Assembly (NCBI RefSeq): GCF_042477335.2
Contig: NC_091247.1
Span: forward strand, 40,909,501 to 40,973,500
Source of the DNA: Ovis canadensis
Lineage: Eukaryota > Chordata > Mammalia > Artiodactyla > Bovidae
Length of the DNA stretch: 64,000 bases
Direction of reading: 5' to 3'
Below, piece after piece: positions 50,201-59,002 of the stretch. The position numbers and the translations under genes were made by a program. Each line of letters opens with the position of its first letter. The first letter of the stretch is position 1. The notes under the pieces were generated by a model. That model was given only the letters and a program-made list of their open reading frames with translations, did not search any database and was not told the DNA's origin.

Positions 50201-51601
50201 TAAGATGAAAATAACGATTATTGCTTTCTAAAGGATTACTTTACTTCATAACACCTTAATGTTAAATACCTCAGCTAAATTATTTTTATGTTCCAATTAT
50301 AAAATTTTCTCCCAGTGATGACTATATTACTCTATCCACAACTGAAACGTTTGTTTCACATAAAAATCCCAGTAGTACTTTACAAACTTGACATTGTAAA
50401 TAGTAAGTACTTTAAGACAATCTAATAGCTCTATAAATGGACAATACTGTATAAGCTAGCCACTCCACTGGAACTTGGAGGCTTTTGGAACCACTTGTAA
50501 TTTACAAACACATTTCAAAAATGAAAAACGTTTCAAGAGAAACTTCAGAAAAATACATTTCAAAAATGAAAAATGCTTCAACAGCAACTTCAGAAAAAGT
50601 CTGTTCAGCCTCCCTTGGTCAACCCTACCCAATTTACACTAATTACTTCAAAAAACTATAGTGAGCCATTTTAGTTAAGTTCTGTCAAATACCACTTTTT
50701 GTTTATTCTGCAATTGTTTTGTCAAAGTAAACTACAAACAAGGTAAAAAGCTCTATTTAAAGAACATGCTCTAGGAAACACCTGAGTTTCAATTCCTACC
50801 AGGATTCATCAGAAATCTTAAAAAAAAAAAAAGAAAGAAAGAAAGAAACACCAAAAAGTGATCAGAATGATATACTTAGGGGCCCATAGTTTCCTACTTT
50901 GAGGAACTTTATACAAAGTAACTTCCAGTTTATTCATAAGGTAAAACATCACCGAGATCTTGAAAATACAGATAACTGTATTTCATATGGCCCCTTCACT
51001 AAAATCTGGTCAGGGCAAACAGTTTAAGGTGAAATAACCCCTCTAGGCATAACCTGAAGGCTTTAAAAGGTATTATTTCTCCTCGCTCTGCCACTGCTGA
51101 TGCCTGGAGAAGCGGCCTAGAAATTAGCGTTCCTCCCTGAGGTAAACCCAACAACTTATTCCTGTGGCAGGGGCGATAAGTGGTGGTCAAGCCTAACCGG
51201 GCAGTGCTCATACTCGGGGATGAAAGTCGTGGAGGAATATATTCTGGTTAATTTTGAATTCTTGAGGGAGAAGCCCAGGGAAAGAAAACACGATTTCCGA
51301 CTCCACCCCCACCCGGGGTTCTGAAGCTGAGGCGCTGAGGCGCTGAGGCCCAGGGAGGCCCCGCTGCCCATGTCTCACCCTCGGGATTACTTTTACTGCA
51401 CGAAGCGGCTACTGGAGGCTGCTCTTGCTGGGGCAAAGGCCGGGGAGGCCTCTCTCCTGGCCCTTGGGGCCCCGAGCCGCGGGCCGCCCTCAGCCTCCTC
51501 TTTCCCGATTCGAACACCGAACTGCATTCTTCAGTCGCCATCGCTTTGCGCGGCGTTTGCTTCAGGCCAGAGCTGTCCCCGTGTTTCCTTCGCCGACTCA
51601 T
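38129..51601 (-). CDS. ETAA1: ETAA1, RPA-binding activator of ATR kinase (six coding exons)
   Basis: Coding exons on the minus strand: 51601-51379, 50190-50062, 49797-49721, 45850-45738, 45487-43446, 38256-38129. Every junction has GT/AG and the phases close exactly (2712 nt, 903 residues plus TGA); human ETAA1 is 926 residues as I recall it. In this family the protein binds RPA-coated single-stranded DNA at stalled replication forks and activates ATR-ATRIP independently of TOPBP1. Seen here: basic N-terminus ([12 protein letters not shown]); ATR-activating region with FWDQNSP around Trp107; a charged, possibly coiled-coil stretch from about 186 ([20 protein letters not shown]); acidic RPA-binding motif at about 604-624 ([18 protein letters not shown]); and a basic C-terminal RPA-binding helix at about 871-892 ([20 protein letters not shown]). 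Most of the protein between these motifs is low-complexity and Ser/Asn/Lys-rich, as is usual for ETAA1. No frameshift or premature stop is seen. The start has G at -3 and lies in a CpG-rich region. Confidence 0.96.
38369..38637 (-). mobile_element. Composite Bov-tA SINE in ETAA1 intron 5
   Basis: A short plus-strand SINE head (gggcttccctggtgattcag) at 38369-38400 is followed by a minus-strand SINE (tgaccccatggactatagcc, cagggactgaacctgcatct, taccacctagccatcaggg). Two insertions in opposite orientation. Confidence 0.85.
39566..39642. repeat. 15-bp perfect inverted repeat
   Basis: gttaacaagagaaat at 39566-39580 and its exact reverse complement atttctcttgttaac at 39628-39642, separated by 47 bp, within ETAA1 intron 5. 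Confidence 0.85.
40195..40405 (-). mobile_element. Bov-tA SINE in ETAA1 intron 5, minus strand
   Basis: cagttgttgtttagtcacta, gtcaatgggatttcccaggc, actcaaggatccaacctgtg and a reversed head actgagccaccagggaagtc. cttttttttcag occurs on both sides (about 40186 and 40405), a likely target duplication. Confidence 0.92.
40463..40730. mobile_element. Old hAT-Charlie-like DNA transposon remnant
   Basis: agctctgtcactgcagcatg, aaagagccatggacaacaca, tgtggctatgttcaaataaa and ggctggatttggacaggcca match a familiar mammalian DNA-transposon consensus. The same family recurs near 61.85 kb. Family name uncertain. Confidence 0.55.
40868..41007 (-). mobile_element. BovB LINE 3'-end fragment, minus strand
   Basis: ttcagttcagttcagtcgct, tgaattgcagcacgccaggc, aactcccggagttcactcag. 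Lies inside ETAA1 intron 5, in the same orientation as the gene. Confidence 0.92.
41440..41850 (+). mobile_element. L1 3' tail, plus strand
   Basis: aacctccatcaatagagaaa, cagataaattatggtatcat, catacaactacatactatga and tacattaagtgaaagcaaaa follow the mammalian L1 3' region. Antisense to ETAA1. Confidence 0.65.
43446..45487 (-). CDS. ETAA1: ETAA1 large coding exon 5
   Basis: 2042 nt, open throughout, between an acceptor TTTAATAG|GTTAAAA and a donor TCAAAAG|GTATGT (residues 181-861 plus one base). The open frame runs on into both introns (45507 and 43414 ends), but those ends are not coding. The Met at 45507 is intronic. The exon carries the charged segment after residue 186 and the acidic RPA-binding motif at codons 604-624 (near 44220-44158). 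The rest is mostly disordered-looking Ser/Asn/Lys-rich sequence. Confidence 0.95.
45738..45850 (-). CDS. ETAA1: ETAA1 coding exon 4
   Basis: 113 nt between an acceptor CCAAAG|GATGAG and a donor ACAAA|GTAAGTT. It encodes [20 protein letters not shown] and [17 protein letters not shown] (residues 144-180 plus two bases of Lys181). Too short and split to appear as one open frame, so it was identified by similarity to ETAA1 and by phase. Confidence 0.93.
46135..46337 (-). mobile_element. Bov-tA SINE in ETAA1 intron 3, minus strand
   Basis: cagtcatgtctgactctttg, tggactatagcctgccagac, gacccagagatcgaacccag and a reversed head ttaccatctgagccactgtg. Confidence 0.92.
47632..47843 (-). mobile_element. 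Bov-tA SINE in ETAA1 intron 3, minus strand
   Basis: gtttgttgtttagtccctaa, gactgtagcccacctggctc, gacccagggactgaatccac and a reversed head taccactgagccaccaggaa. Confidence 0.92.
48266..48376 (-). mobile_element. BOV-A2-type SINE monomer with perfect 14-bp TSD
   Basis: gctgttgctgttaagtcact, gtgtccgactctgtgtgacc, agaacactggagtgg. Flanked by identical gtaatataaggcat at 48252-48265 and 48377-48390, which suggests a fairly young insertion in ETAA1 intron 3. Confidence 0.93.
48987..49200 (-). mobile_element. Bov-tA SINE in ETAA1 intron 3 with perfect 13-bp TSD
   Basis: atgctcagaaagtccaactc, gacccagggactgaacccat and caccacctggcaagtc. Flanked by identical aagtgacttgctt at 48974-48986 and 49201-49213. 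Confidence 0.92.
49721..49797 (-). CDS. ETAA1: ETAA1 coding exon 3
   Basis: 77 nt between an acceptor CTTTAG|ATAAAG and a donor CTCAG|GTAAAT. It encodes [20 protein letters not shown] through APQ (residues 118-143, ending in phase 0). The basic patch followed by [14 protein letters not shown] matches the known ETAA1 sequence. Confidence 0.93.
50062..50190 (-). CDS. ETAA1: ETAA1 coding exon 2 (core of ATR-activating domain)
   Basis: 129 nt between an acceptor ATATAG|AAAG and a donor TTAG|GTAATT. It encodes ERYETPKR through [15 protein letters not shown] (residues 75-117 plus one base). Trp107 is the position known in human ETAA1 to be needed for ATR activation. Confidence 0.94.
50191..51378 (-). 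other. ETAA1 intron 1
   Basis: Non-coding apart from the tandem duplication, an A-rich (gaaa)n tract at 50820-50850 and the 3' margin of the CpG-rich promoter region. Confidence 0.7.
50510..50599. repeat. 45-bp tandem duplication in ETAA1 intron 1
   Basis: Two adjacent 45-bp units starting acatttcaaaaatgaaaaa (50510-50554 and 50555-50599), differing at several positions. Non-coding. Confidence 0.85.
51379..51601 (-). CDS. ETAA1: ETAA1 coding exon 1
   Basis: Starts at the ATG at 51601-51599 (context GGCC-ATG-A, with G at -3) and encodes residues 1-74 plus one base of codon 75. The donor is AGG|GTGAGA, with GT at 51378-51377. The exon is GC-rich and lies inside the CpG-rich promoter region. 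The encoded N-terminus is basic and ends in a conserved SCSKSNPE stretch. Confidence 0.93.
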
Positions 51602-51740
51602 GGCCCAGGACCCCCTCCACCGGCAGCGTTTCCTTTCACATTTTGCAACGGGAGCAGTAGAGTAATGGAACTAAAAGCGGGACGCCAAGCCAACGGCCGC
51701 CACCATTTTGGTCGGAGAGACGCTCGTAAGAGGAGGGCGC

Positions 51741-51751
51741 TGATTGGCTGC
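51741..51751 (-). promoter_or_regulatory. CCAAT box (NF-Y type)
   Basis: The minus strand reads CAGCCAATCAG, an excellent NF-Y consensus, about 140-150 bp upstream of the ETAA1 start codon and next to a GC box at 51762-51770. Likely part of the ETAA1 core promoter. Confidence 0.6.
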
Positions 51752-52369
51752 GTCGGGATGAGGGGCGGGGCGACCGCCACAGGGTGCTTCCCAGGGTGCT
51801 TCCGCAGCCCGCGTCTGAGTCTACTCTGTTCTGCTTGGATTCGTCCGCATTGGAAATGATTTAAGGGGTACTGGCCTGGCCACAGAGCCTCAGAGTTGGA
51901 GCATGCGAGGTGGAAAGAATCCTCCGGCACTTTTTTAATTGGGTTTACAACTAGAATAACACCATTACTCGGGTTCAGATTATTGTGGGTTTTAATTTTT
52001 GGAAAAAGAGGAAATAACAGAAATAGGAAGGAAGACAAAACTTCTTCCATAGATATGTGCATAGAAAATCAAAACACGTAGGAAAAGTTATTAAATTAAT
52101 AAATTAACAGTTGCTGATACAAAGTCAATATTCGAGGATCAATTGTGTTTCAATAGATTAGTAATAAATGTTAACATTGACGTTTTAAAGAAAGATGATT
52201 CATAGTAGCATACAAGATATCAGTTAATTAGGAATAAATTTAACCAGGTGGTAACACTCCTACAGTGAGAATTGTGAGATATTTTAAAAAGAAATTGAAG
52301 ACCTAAATAAATGGAGAAATATTGCATTCATAGATTGCAAGATTCAATATTGGTAGGTCTTTTTTTTTT

Positions 52370-52672
52370 TTGAAAGTCACTCAGTGGTGTCTAACTCTGG
52401 GACCCGGTGGACTGGGGCCTGCCAGGCCCCTCTGTCCATGGAATTCTGGTGTGGGTAGCTGTTCCCTTCCCCAGGGGATCTTCCCAACCCAGGGATCCAA
52501 CACAGGTCTCCTGCAGGTAGATTCTGTTACCAGCTGAGCCACCAGGGAAGCCCAGGTATACTGAAGCGGATAGCCTATCCCTTCTCCAGCAGAACTTCCT
52601 GACCCAGGAATTGAACTGGAGTCTCCTGCATTGCAGGCAGATTCTTTACCAGCTGAGCTACAAGGGATTCCC
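52370..52672 (-). mobile_element. Two adjoining Bov-tA SINE pieces, minus strand
   Basis: The first unit (52370-52553) runs from gaaagtcactcagtggtgtc to gagccaccagggaagccc. A second partial unit (52554-52672) repeats the tccagcagaacttcctgacc to gctgagctacaagggattcc part. Confidence 0.88.
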
Positions 52673-53121
52673 TCAAATCAAGTGCTATCTGATTATATAT
52701 TGAATTGTAAAAGGTAAAACAGCATTCTATAAGATAATATATATTGTCTTCATTACATAAAGTGAATTTTAAATTGAACAAAAAGGTCACCAACTATAAA
52801 GAAAATAATTAAAAATATGGCTACATTAAATTCATAACTTGAGGACTTCTGCCTAACCAAAGACAACATTAAAGACAATGAAAAGCAAGTCACAGATTGG
52901 GAGAAGACTTTACAATATGCAAAATTAAGGGCTCGTATATAAAACATACCAAGAACAGATATAAATCTCTAAGGAAATGATTGACTACCATTAAGAAAAG
53001 TGGGCCAGATATTTTAGCAGGCTCTGCAAAAGAAAATCAAAGTGTTCAACACACTTGTATAAAGGTACTCAACCTTATTTGTAATGAGGAAGATGAAAAT
53101 TACGAGGATATGATACTCTTC

Positions 53122-53256
53122 TCAGGAGGAGGGCGCAGCAACCCTTTCCAGTATTCTTGCCTGGAGAATCTCCATGGATAGAGGAGCTTGGTGGGCTACA
53201 GTCCATGGGGTCATAAAGAGTTGGACACCACTAAAACTACTGAGCATGCACGCACA
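53122..53256 (+). mobile_element. Bov-tA SINE fragment with target duplication, plus strand
   Basis: gtattcttgcctggagaatc, gctacagtccatggggtcat. tgatactcttct stands on both sides (about 53110-53121 and 53258-53269). Inserted in the old L1. Confidence 0.88.
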
Positions 53257-54384
53257 TGATACTCTTCTACACCCATCAGAATGGCTAAAATTAAGGACTG
53301 ACAATAGAAGTAACAAGCAAGTAAAACTGATGAGAACATAGCCACTGCATTGATTGCATCATGTGAGAGAATTGACAGCCATAGGCCCCAGCCAGTGGAA
53401 ACTGTCACAGAACTGCTGGTGATGGCATAACTTGGTTTATCAACTTGGAAAACAGTTTTTGATCTAGCAATCCCACTCCACATACTTGTACATCAAGATA
53501 CATTTTATAAGAATGCTTTTAGCAATTAAATCCAAAATTACCCTAAGCTGGAAGCCAACCAAATACCCTTCAACAGTAGAGTGGGTAAATATATTGAGCT
53601 ATATTTACTCAACAGAATGCTGCATAGTAATGAAAATGAAAAACTATAGCTCCTTGTAACAAGAAAAACATATCTCATAAACTTCAGCAAAAGAAGCCAG
53701 ATTCCCTACTCCATCCTCCCAAGAATACTATGTAACTCCATTTACATAAATTCCAACAGGCAAAATTAAACCATATTGTATAGAGATGTAAGCTTAAATG
53801 ATAAAATTATAAAGAACAATCAAGGAAGTGATGACCATAACAGTCAGAATAATGTTACTTTGGGGAGGAGAGAAGGGGCAATGATTAGAAGCCAAGATGG
53901 AAGGAGAGTATCCGAGAGTTTTGTTCATTGTCTTGTTCTAGTTGTTGATTTTGTGATAATTCATTGAGCTGAACGTGTCATTTTATGTACTTTTCCGAAT
54001 ACATGTTTATCAATAAAAATGTTTTAAAATTTTACTATAAGGCAAAAATCTTTATTTTCACTGAAGAAATGGTTTATATTTCTTCTTTGTAATTTACTAT
54101 TTTTGTTCTTTAGTTTGGCTGACAGGAATCCTAGAACTAAATCTTTTATATAAAACATTGTGGCAAAATAGTTCTTTTCTTTTTCCTCACTACTTTACTT
54201 TCTACTAATATTTCTGTTGCCAGTTTTGCAAGAGAAGAGGGAGCCAGAGAACAGTCACATTCCAGGTCTCTTCCTAGGGCTGGAGCAAGTTCCTGGGAGG
54301 GGCCAGGAAGTGAGCATCCTTGACTTGGAGCAGGAAAGAATTCAAGAGCCAAGATATTAATAAAATGACAGCAGGTTTATTTAG

Positions 54385-54652
54385 CGGAGAAGGCAATGGC
54401 ACCCCACTCCAGTGCCTGGAAATTCCCATGAATGGAGGAGCCTGGTGGGCTACAGTCCATGGGGTCGCTAAGAGTCGGACACGACTGAGCGACTTCCCTT
54501 TCACTTTTCACTTTAATGCATTGGAGAAGGAAATGGCAACCCACTCCAGTGTTCATGCCTCGAGAATCCCAGGGACGGGGGAGCCTGGTGGGCTGCTGTC
54601 TATGGGGTCGCACAGAGTCGGACACGACTGAAGCAACTTAGCATCAGCAGCA
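54385..54652 (+). mobile_element. BOV-A2 SINE, plus strand, perfect TSD
   Basis: Two Bov-A units with an acttcccttttcac-like linker and a gcatcagcagcagca tail. Flanked by gcaggtttatttag at 54371-54384 and 54653-54666. Confidence 0.94.
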
Positions 54653-54848
54653 GCAGGTTTATTTAGAGTTACACATTTCACTGGCAGAAACCAGACCAAC
54701 TCAGCTAGGTAATTTCATAGGTTAATGGGAGGAATATGCTACTATTTGGGGGAAAAGGAGAGATTTCCAGGAATTGGGCCACCGCTCACTTTTTGGCCTT
54801 TTATGGCCAGCCTAGGAACTGTCACGGCACTTGTCATGGCACTGGTGT

Positions 54849-54918
54849 CCTTTAGCTTGCCCGTGTATCACGGTGAGTCTGTACCTTTAGCTTGCCCGTG
54901 TATCACGGTGAGTCTGTA
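54849..54918. repeat. Perfect 35-bp tandem duplication
   Basis: Two identical units beginning cctttagcttgcccgtgtat (54849-54883 and 54884-54918) inside the probable LTR remnant. Confidence 0.95.
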
Positions 54919-55140
54919 ATGAGGTTCAAGATCAACGGGAAGTCAGATCTTTCACCATCTTGACCCTAATCAGTTTTTGTAGTATTCTATGCCATTCTTT
55001 TGACAGTTCTGCCCTGCTGCCTTCCTTCCTGTCTCACCACAATTATTTGTAATCTACATATTTTAAAACCATTATTTAGTTTTATATTATTTATTTATAT
55101 ATAACTGGATATGACTGCTTGGGAGGTCACATCTCTTAAA

Positions 55141-56069
55141 ATTCAAATTAATTTCTTGAACCTCCAATTGTTTAAAGTAATAGGAATATTTCAATTATTT
55201 TCTGGGATCTCTCCTACCTTTCAACTGACCAAAAATTCCAGAAGCAAAATTTTAAGAACTCAAGTGTCCATTATAATACTTTCTTAAATAAATGGCATCA
55301 TAGCTATCTAAGATTAAATTTATCCTAAAAATACTTAACTCATACTGAGAAAATAGTTGAAGGTCTTTGAAGAATTTAATAATGCCTATTGGAGCAATAA
55401 CTATGTGGTAATCCTTTAAAGCATGTTAATACTGAAAATAAAATAGCAATGAATAATTTCCCATAACTGTCCAAATTCTACAATGCCCAAGGAACTCTTA
55501 TAAAAAGGAACAACTCAAGCTCAAAAAACAGACATATGTTCTTACCTTAGTAGCCCCAGGATGGTTATAATCTATAATCACTCTGTGGTAGGAAACTATC
55601 ATAAGTTTTAGTTTTAAAGTTACTTAATTCACACAATCTGTTCCAGTTCTAAATGTAGTTCAAAATAAATGTGTTTCCTGAATATAGCTCCAAATGAATT
55701 ACAGTACAACTAACTTCTAGATGAAATATTTTAATAAAAGGTAAATCTTGTAGACATCTGAATGGAATGTGATCCAAAAGGCCAAAATAGCATTTCTAGG
55801 CATTTGAATAACATGTCACATATAAGTGCGTTTTAGTACAACTAAAAACTGTTTTAATAAATCAGAGTTAAACTCTGATTTGTTTTACCTGCATAAATTA
55901 TCCATAAGTTTAACAGTGATTATTAAGCAAAACTTTGAGGCATTGAGAGTCTGTTGTTAAGGAGCTTTTTCATAGTGAAGTGATTGCCTTGTTACTTACA
56001 TTACAATGATATTGTCAGGATCAGTGGCCAATTGTGGGAGGTCTTTTTTTGAAGGAAAAAATAATAGGA
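55141..56069. other. Intergenic sequence, nothing recognised
   Basis: AT-rich; no supported coding frame, RNA gene or clear repeat. Confidence 0.4.
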
Positions 56070-56215
56070 ACTTTCTTGCCTTCCTATGTAGGGAGTAGGG
56101 GTTCAGTCTCTGGTTAGGAGGCTAAGATCCCATATGCTTCCTGCTAAAAAACCCAAAAAACATAAAATGGAAGCATTTATTGTAACAAATCCAATAAAGA
56201 CTTTAATAATAATAA
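56070..56215 (+). mobile_element. CHR-type (tRNA-Glu) SINE remnant, plus strand
   Basis: gggttcagtctctggttagg, then aggctaagatcccatatgct and an A-rich/(aataat) tail resemble cetartiodactyl CHR SINEs. Confidence 0.6.
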
Positions 56216-56439
56216 TAAAAATCATAGTGTGCTATTATGTAGCACAGTATGTGTACAGAGCTCTGCCCCAGCTCCAGATCTATCAGAATACAGTTGACAG
56301 AATCTGAACAGGCAACAGAATGACTAGAGAATTTTTTTAAATAGTGTTGTTACTGTATTTCTTAAATATACCCCAAAATGCACCTGGATAAGTTCTGGGC
56401 CCATTTTTTCTCAGCTCTGACCCGCTGATAATTGTTTTT

Positions 56440-56630
56440 TTTTTTTTTAATTAATTAACTAGTTAATTTTTTTCATTGAAGTATAGTTGGTTTACAATGT
56501 TGTGTTGTTAGTTTCAATTTTTAGATTCTTTTCCGTTATACGTTATTACAAGATATTGAGTATAGTTCCCTGTACAGTAGGTCCTTGTTGGCCATTGTAA
56601 TTAAAGTCACATCCACACCTATCCCTCTTC
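56440..56630 (-). mobile_element. L1 3' UTR fragment, minus strand
   Basis: Poly-T then ttgaagtatagttggtttac, aatgttgtgttgttagtttc, ttacaagatattgagtatag, ccctgtacagtaggtccttg: reversed L1 3' UTR. Confidence 0.85.
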
Positions 56631-56890
56631 TGAGGGAACTGCTCCACGGAGAGCCCAGGTGAACTGCTGCCCAAGTGATTCCTGATTCAAGTAGAGATGG
56701 GTTCTTGACTTCGGGAACCAACTCATATATTGACTCTCCATTTCTGACTGTCACAAAAAGATACATTGAGATAATAATATTTCCTCTTGGAGATTTAAAG
56801 AATTTGCTAGAGGGCCCAGTGCGAAACCATGGGAGGCCGTTGGTGGGAGGGGAAGAGTGCAGAAACTCTGAGGAAGTCTTCTAATGGTGG

Positions 56891-57093
56891 TGGCTTAGTT
56901 GCTAAGTCTGTCCAATTCTTGGGACCCCATGGACCGTAGCATGTCGTGCTCCTCTGTCCATGGGATTCTCCAGGCAAGAATACTGGAGTAAGTAGCCATT
57001 TCCTTCTCCCAGGGATCTTCCCATCCAGGAATCGAATCCGGGTCTCCTGCATTGCAACCAGATTCTTTACTGATTGAGCTAAGAGGGAAGCCC
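56891..57093 (-). mobile_element. Bov-tA SINE with 16-bp TSD, minus strand
   Basis: cttagttgctaagtctgtcc, ccatggaccgtagcatgtcg, aatcgaatccgggtctcctg. Flanked by agtcttctaatggtgg (56875-56890) and agtcttctaatagtgg (57094-57109), with one difference. Confidence 0.93.
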
Positions 57094-57109
57094 AGTCTTC
57101 TAATAGTGG

Positions 57110-57630
57110 AACTAAAAAAAGTGGTGATACTTGAGAGAATCATTGGATGAATATTTTATTTATTATTATTTTTTTTTTAGATGAATATTTTAGATTTTAG
57201 CTGCTGGAAACTGAACACACATTTAGTTCCAGGGTCCCTAAGGCCAGGTCCCATTGTAATTCCAATCATTGCCTTTTCTTTTTCAGTGTGAGCCCTCACA
57301 ACAAACTTCCTTTCCTCTAGCTAGCTAATGCCAGTTAATTTAGCCACAAATGCTAAACTAAAGCAAAGTTTGGGATTTAAGATTATGGCCTAATTGTTTC
57401 TCAGTTTTCATTAGAAGGCACAAGTTGCGAACAAAGAAATACTTGCTACAGAATGCTTTTAATTGCTGTTTGTGAAGCATGATCCCCAATTCATTCTTAA
57501 GCACAAGACGGTTGCTGTAAACTTTGCAAAATCATGCTTAATTATAATTTTTTGAGCAAATTATTTGAGCAATTCTTTTCCAAAAATAATGTTAAAGAAG
57601 TATTATTTCAAAAAGTTCAGAATAGAATAT
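57110..57630. other. Intergenic sequence, nothing recognised
   Basis: Contains an AT-rich (tatt)n stretch near 57150-57180. No gene or assignable repeat. Confidence 0.4.
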
Positions 57631-59002
57631 CAGTTCAGTTCAGTTCAGTCACTCAGTCATGTCCGACTCTTTGCCACCCCATGAATTGCAGCACGCCAGG
57701 CCTCCCTGTCCATCACCAACTCCCAGAGTTCACTCAGACTCACGTCCATCAGGTCAGTGATGCCATCCAGCCATCTCATCCTCTGTCGTCCCCTTCTCCT
57801 CCTGCCCCCAATCCCTCCCAGCATCACAGTCTTTTCCAATGAGTCAACTCTTGGCATGAGGTGGCCAAAGTACTGGAATTTCAGCTTTAACATCCTTCCT
57901 TCCAAAGAAATCCCAGGGCTGATCTCCTTCAGAATGGACTGGTTGAATCTCCCTGCAGTCGAAGGGACTCTCAAGAGTCTTCTCCAACACCAGAGTTCAA
58001 AAGCATCAATTCTTTGGTGCTCAGCCTTCCTCACAGTCCAACTCTCACATTCATACATGACCACTGGAAAAACCATAGCCTTGACTAGATGGACCTTAGT
58101 CGACAAAGTAATGTCTCTGCTTTTGAATATACTATCTAGGTTGGTCATAACTTTTCTTCCAAGGAATAAGCGTCTTTTAATTTCATGGCTGCAGTCACCA
58201 TCTGCAGTGATTTTGGAGCCCAACAAAATAAAGTCTGACACTGTTTCCACTGTTTCCCCATCTATTTCCCATGAAGTGATGGGACCAGATGCCATGATCT
58301 TAGTTTTCTGAATGTTGAGCTTTAAGCCAACTTTTCACTCTCCTCTTTGACTTTCATCAAGAGGCTTTTTAGTTCCTCTTCACTTTCTGCCATAAGGGTG
58401 GTGTCATCTGCATATCTGAGGTGATTGATACTACTCCCAGCAATCTTGATTCCGGCTTGTGTTTCTTCCAGTCCAGCATTTCTCATGATGTATTCTGCAT
58501 AGAAGTTAAATAAACAGGGTGACAATATACAGCCTTGACGGACTCCTTTTCCTGTTTGGAACCAGTCTGTTGTTCCATGTCCAGTTCTAACTGTTGCTTC
58601 CTGAACTGCATACAGATTTCTCAAGAGACAGGTCAGGTGGTCTGGTATTCCCATCTCTTCCATAATTTTCAGCAGTTTATTGTGATCCACACAGTCAAAG
58701 GCTTTGGCATAGTCAATAAAGCAGAAATAGATGTTTTTCTGGAACTCTCTTGCTTTTTCCATGATCCAGCGGATGTTGGCAATTTGATCTCTGGTTCCTC
58801 TGCCTTTTCTAAAACCAGCTTGAACATCAGGAAGTTCATGGTTCACGTATTGCTGAAGCCTGGCTTGAAGAATTTTGAGCATTACTTTACTAGTATGTGA
58901 GATGAGTGCAATTGTGCGGTAGTTTGAGCATTCTTTGGTATTGCCTTTCTTTGGGATTGGAATGAAAACTGACCTTTCCCAGTCCTGTGGCCACTGCTGA
59001 GC
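57631..59002 (-). mobile_element. BovB LINE, 5'-truncated, minus strand
   Basis: Minus frames 59011-58322 and 58295-57657 cover most of the [93 protein letters not shown]. One frameshift lies near 58330. It is among the best-preserved copies here. The endonuclease part is missing. Confidence 0.95.

Larger units (their letters stand above)
51290..51850 (-). promoter_or_regulatory. CpG-rich ETAA1 promoter and 5' region
   Basis: The only clearly GC- and CpG-rich stretch of the window; it spans ETAA1 exon 1 and about 250 bp upstream. Above the ATG, read on the minus strand, come a GC box (51770-51762, GGGGCGGGG on the plus strand), an NF-Y-type CCAAT box (CAGCCAATCAG, about 51751-51741) and a YY1-like site (AAAATGGTGGCGG, about 51711-51699). 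No TATA box is evident. The exact transcription start cannot be read from the sequence. Confidence 0.75.
52080..54010 (+). mobile_element. Old L1 ORF2/3' region, plus strand, interrupted by SINEs
   Basis: ttaggaataaatttaaccag, acacccatcagaatggctaa, gatctagcaatcccactcca and a 3' UTR-like gaatgctgcatagtaatgaa follow L1 ORF2 and 3' end in plus orientation, with many frame disruptions. SINEs sit at 52370-52672 and 53122-53256. Confidence 0.75.
54200..55140 (-). mobile_element. Probable endogenous-retrovirus LTR remnant, minus strand, split by BOV-A2
   Basis: On minus, ctaaataaacctgctg is followed by ttggctcttgaattctttcc, a typical R/U5-like arrangement with a poly(A) signal. The plus side carries the aggtttatttag block. 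The segment is interrupted by BOV-A2 (54385-54652) and contains a 35-bp tandem duplication. No viral genes are attached. Outer limits are approximate. Confidence 0.5.

Noticed and set aside
51425..51859. Plus-strand frames across the CpG-rich region (51370-51660, 51425-51859)
   Set aside because: Antisense shadows in GC-rich DNA overlapping ETAA1 exon 1; no homology recognised. A divergent non-coding transcript is possible but not shown by the sequence.
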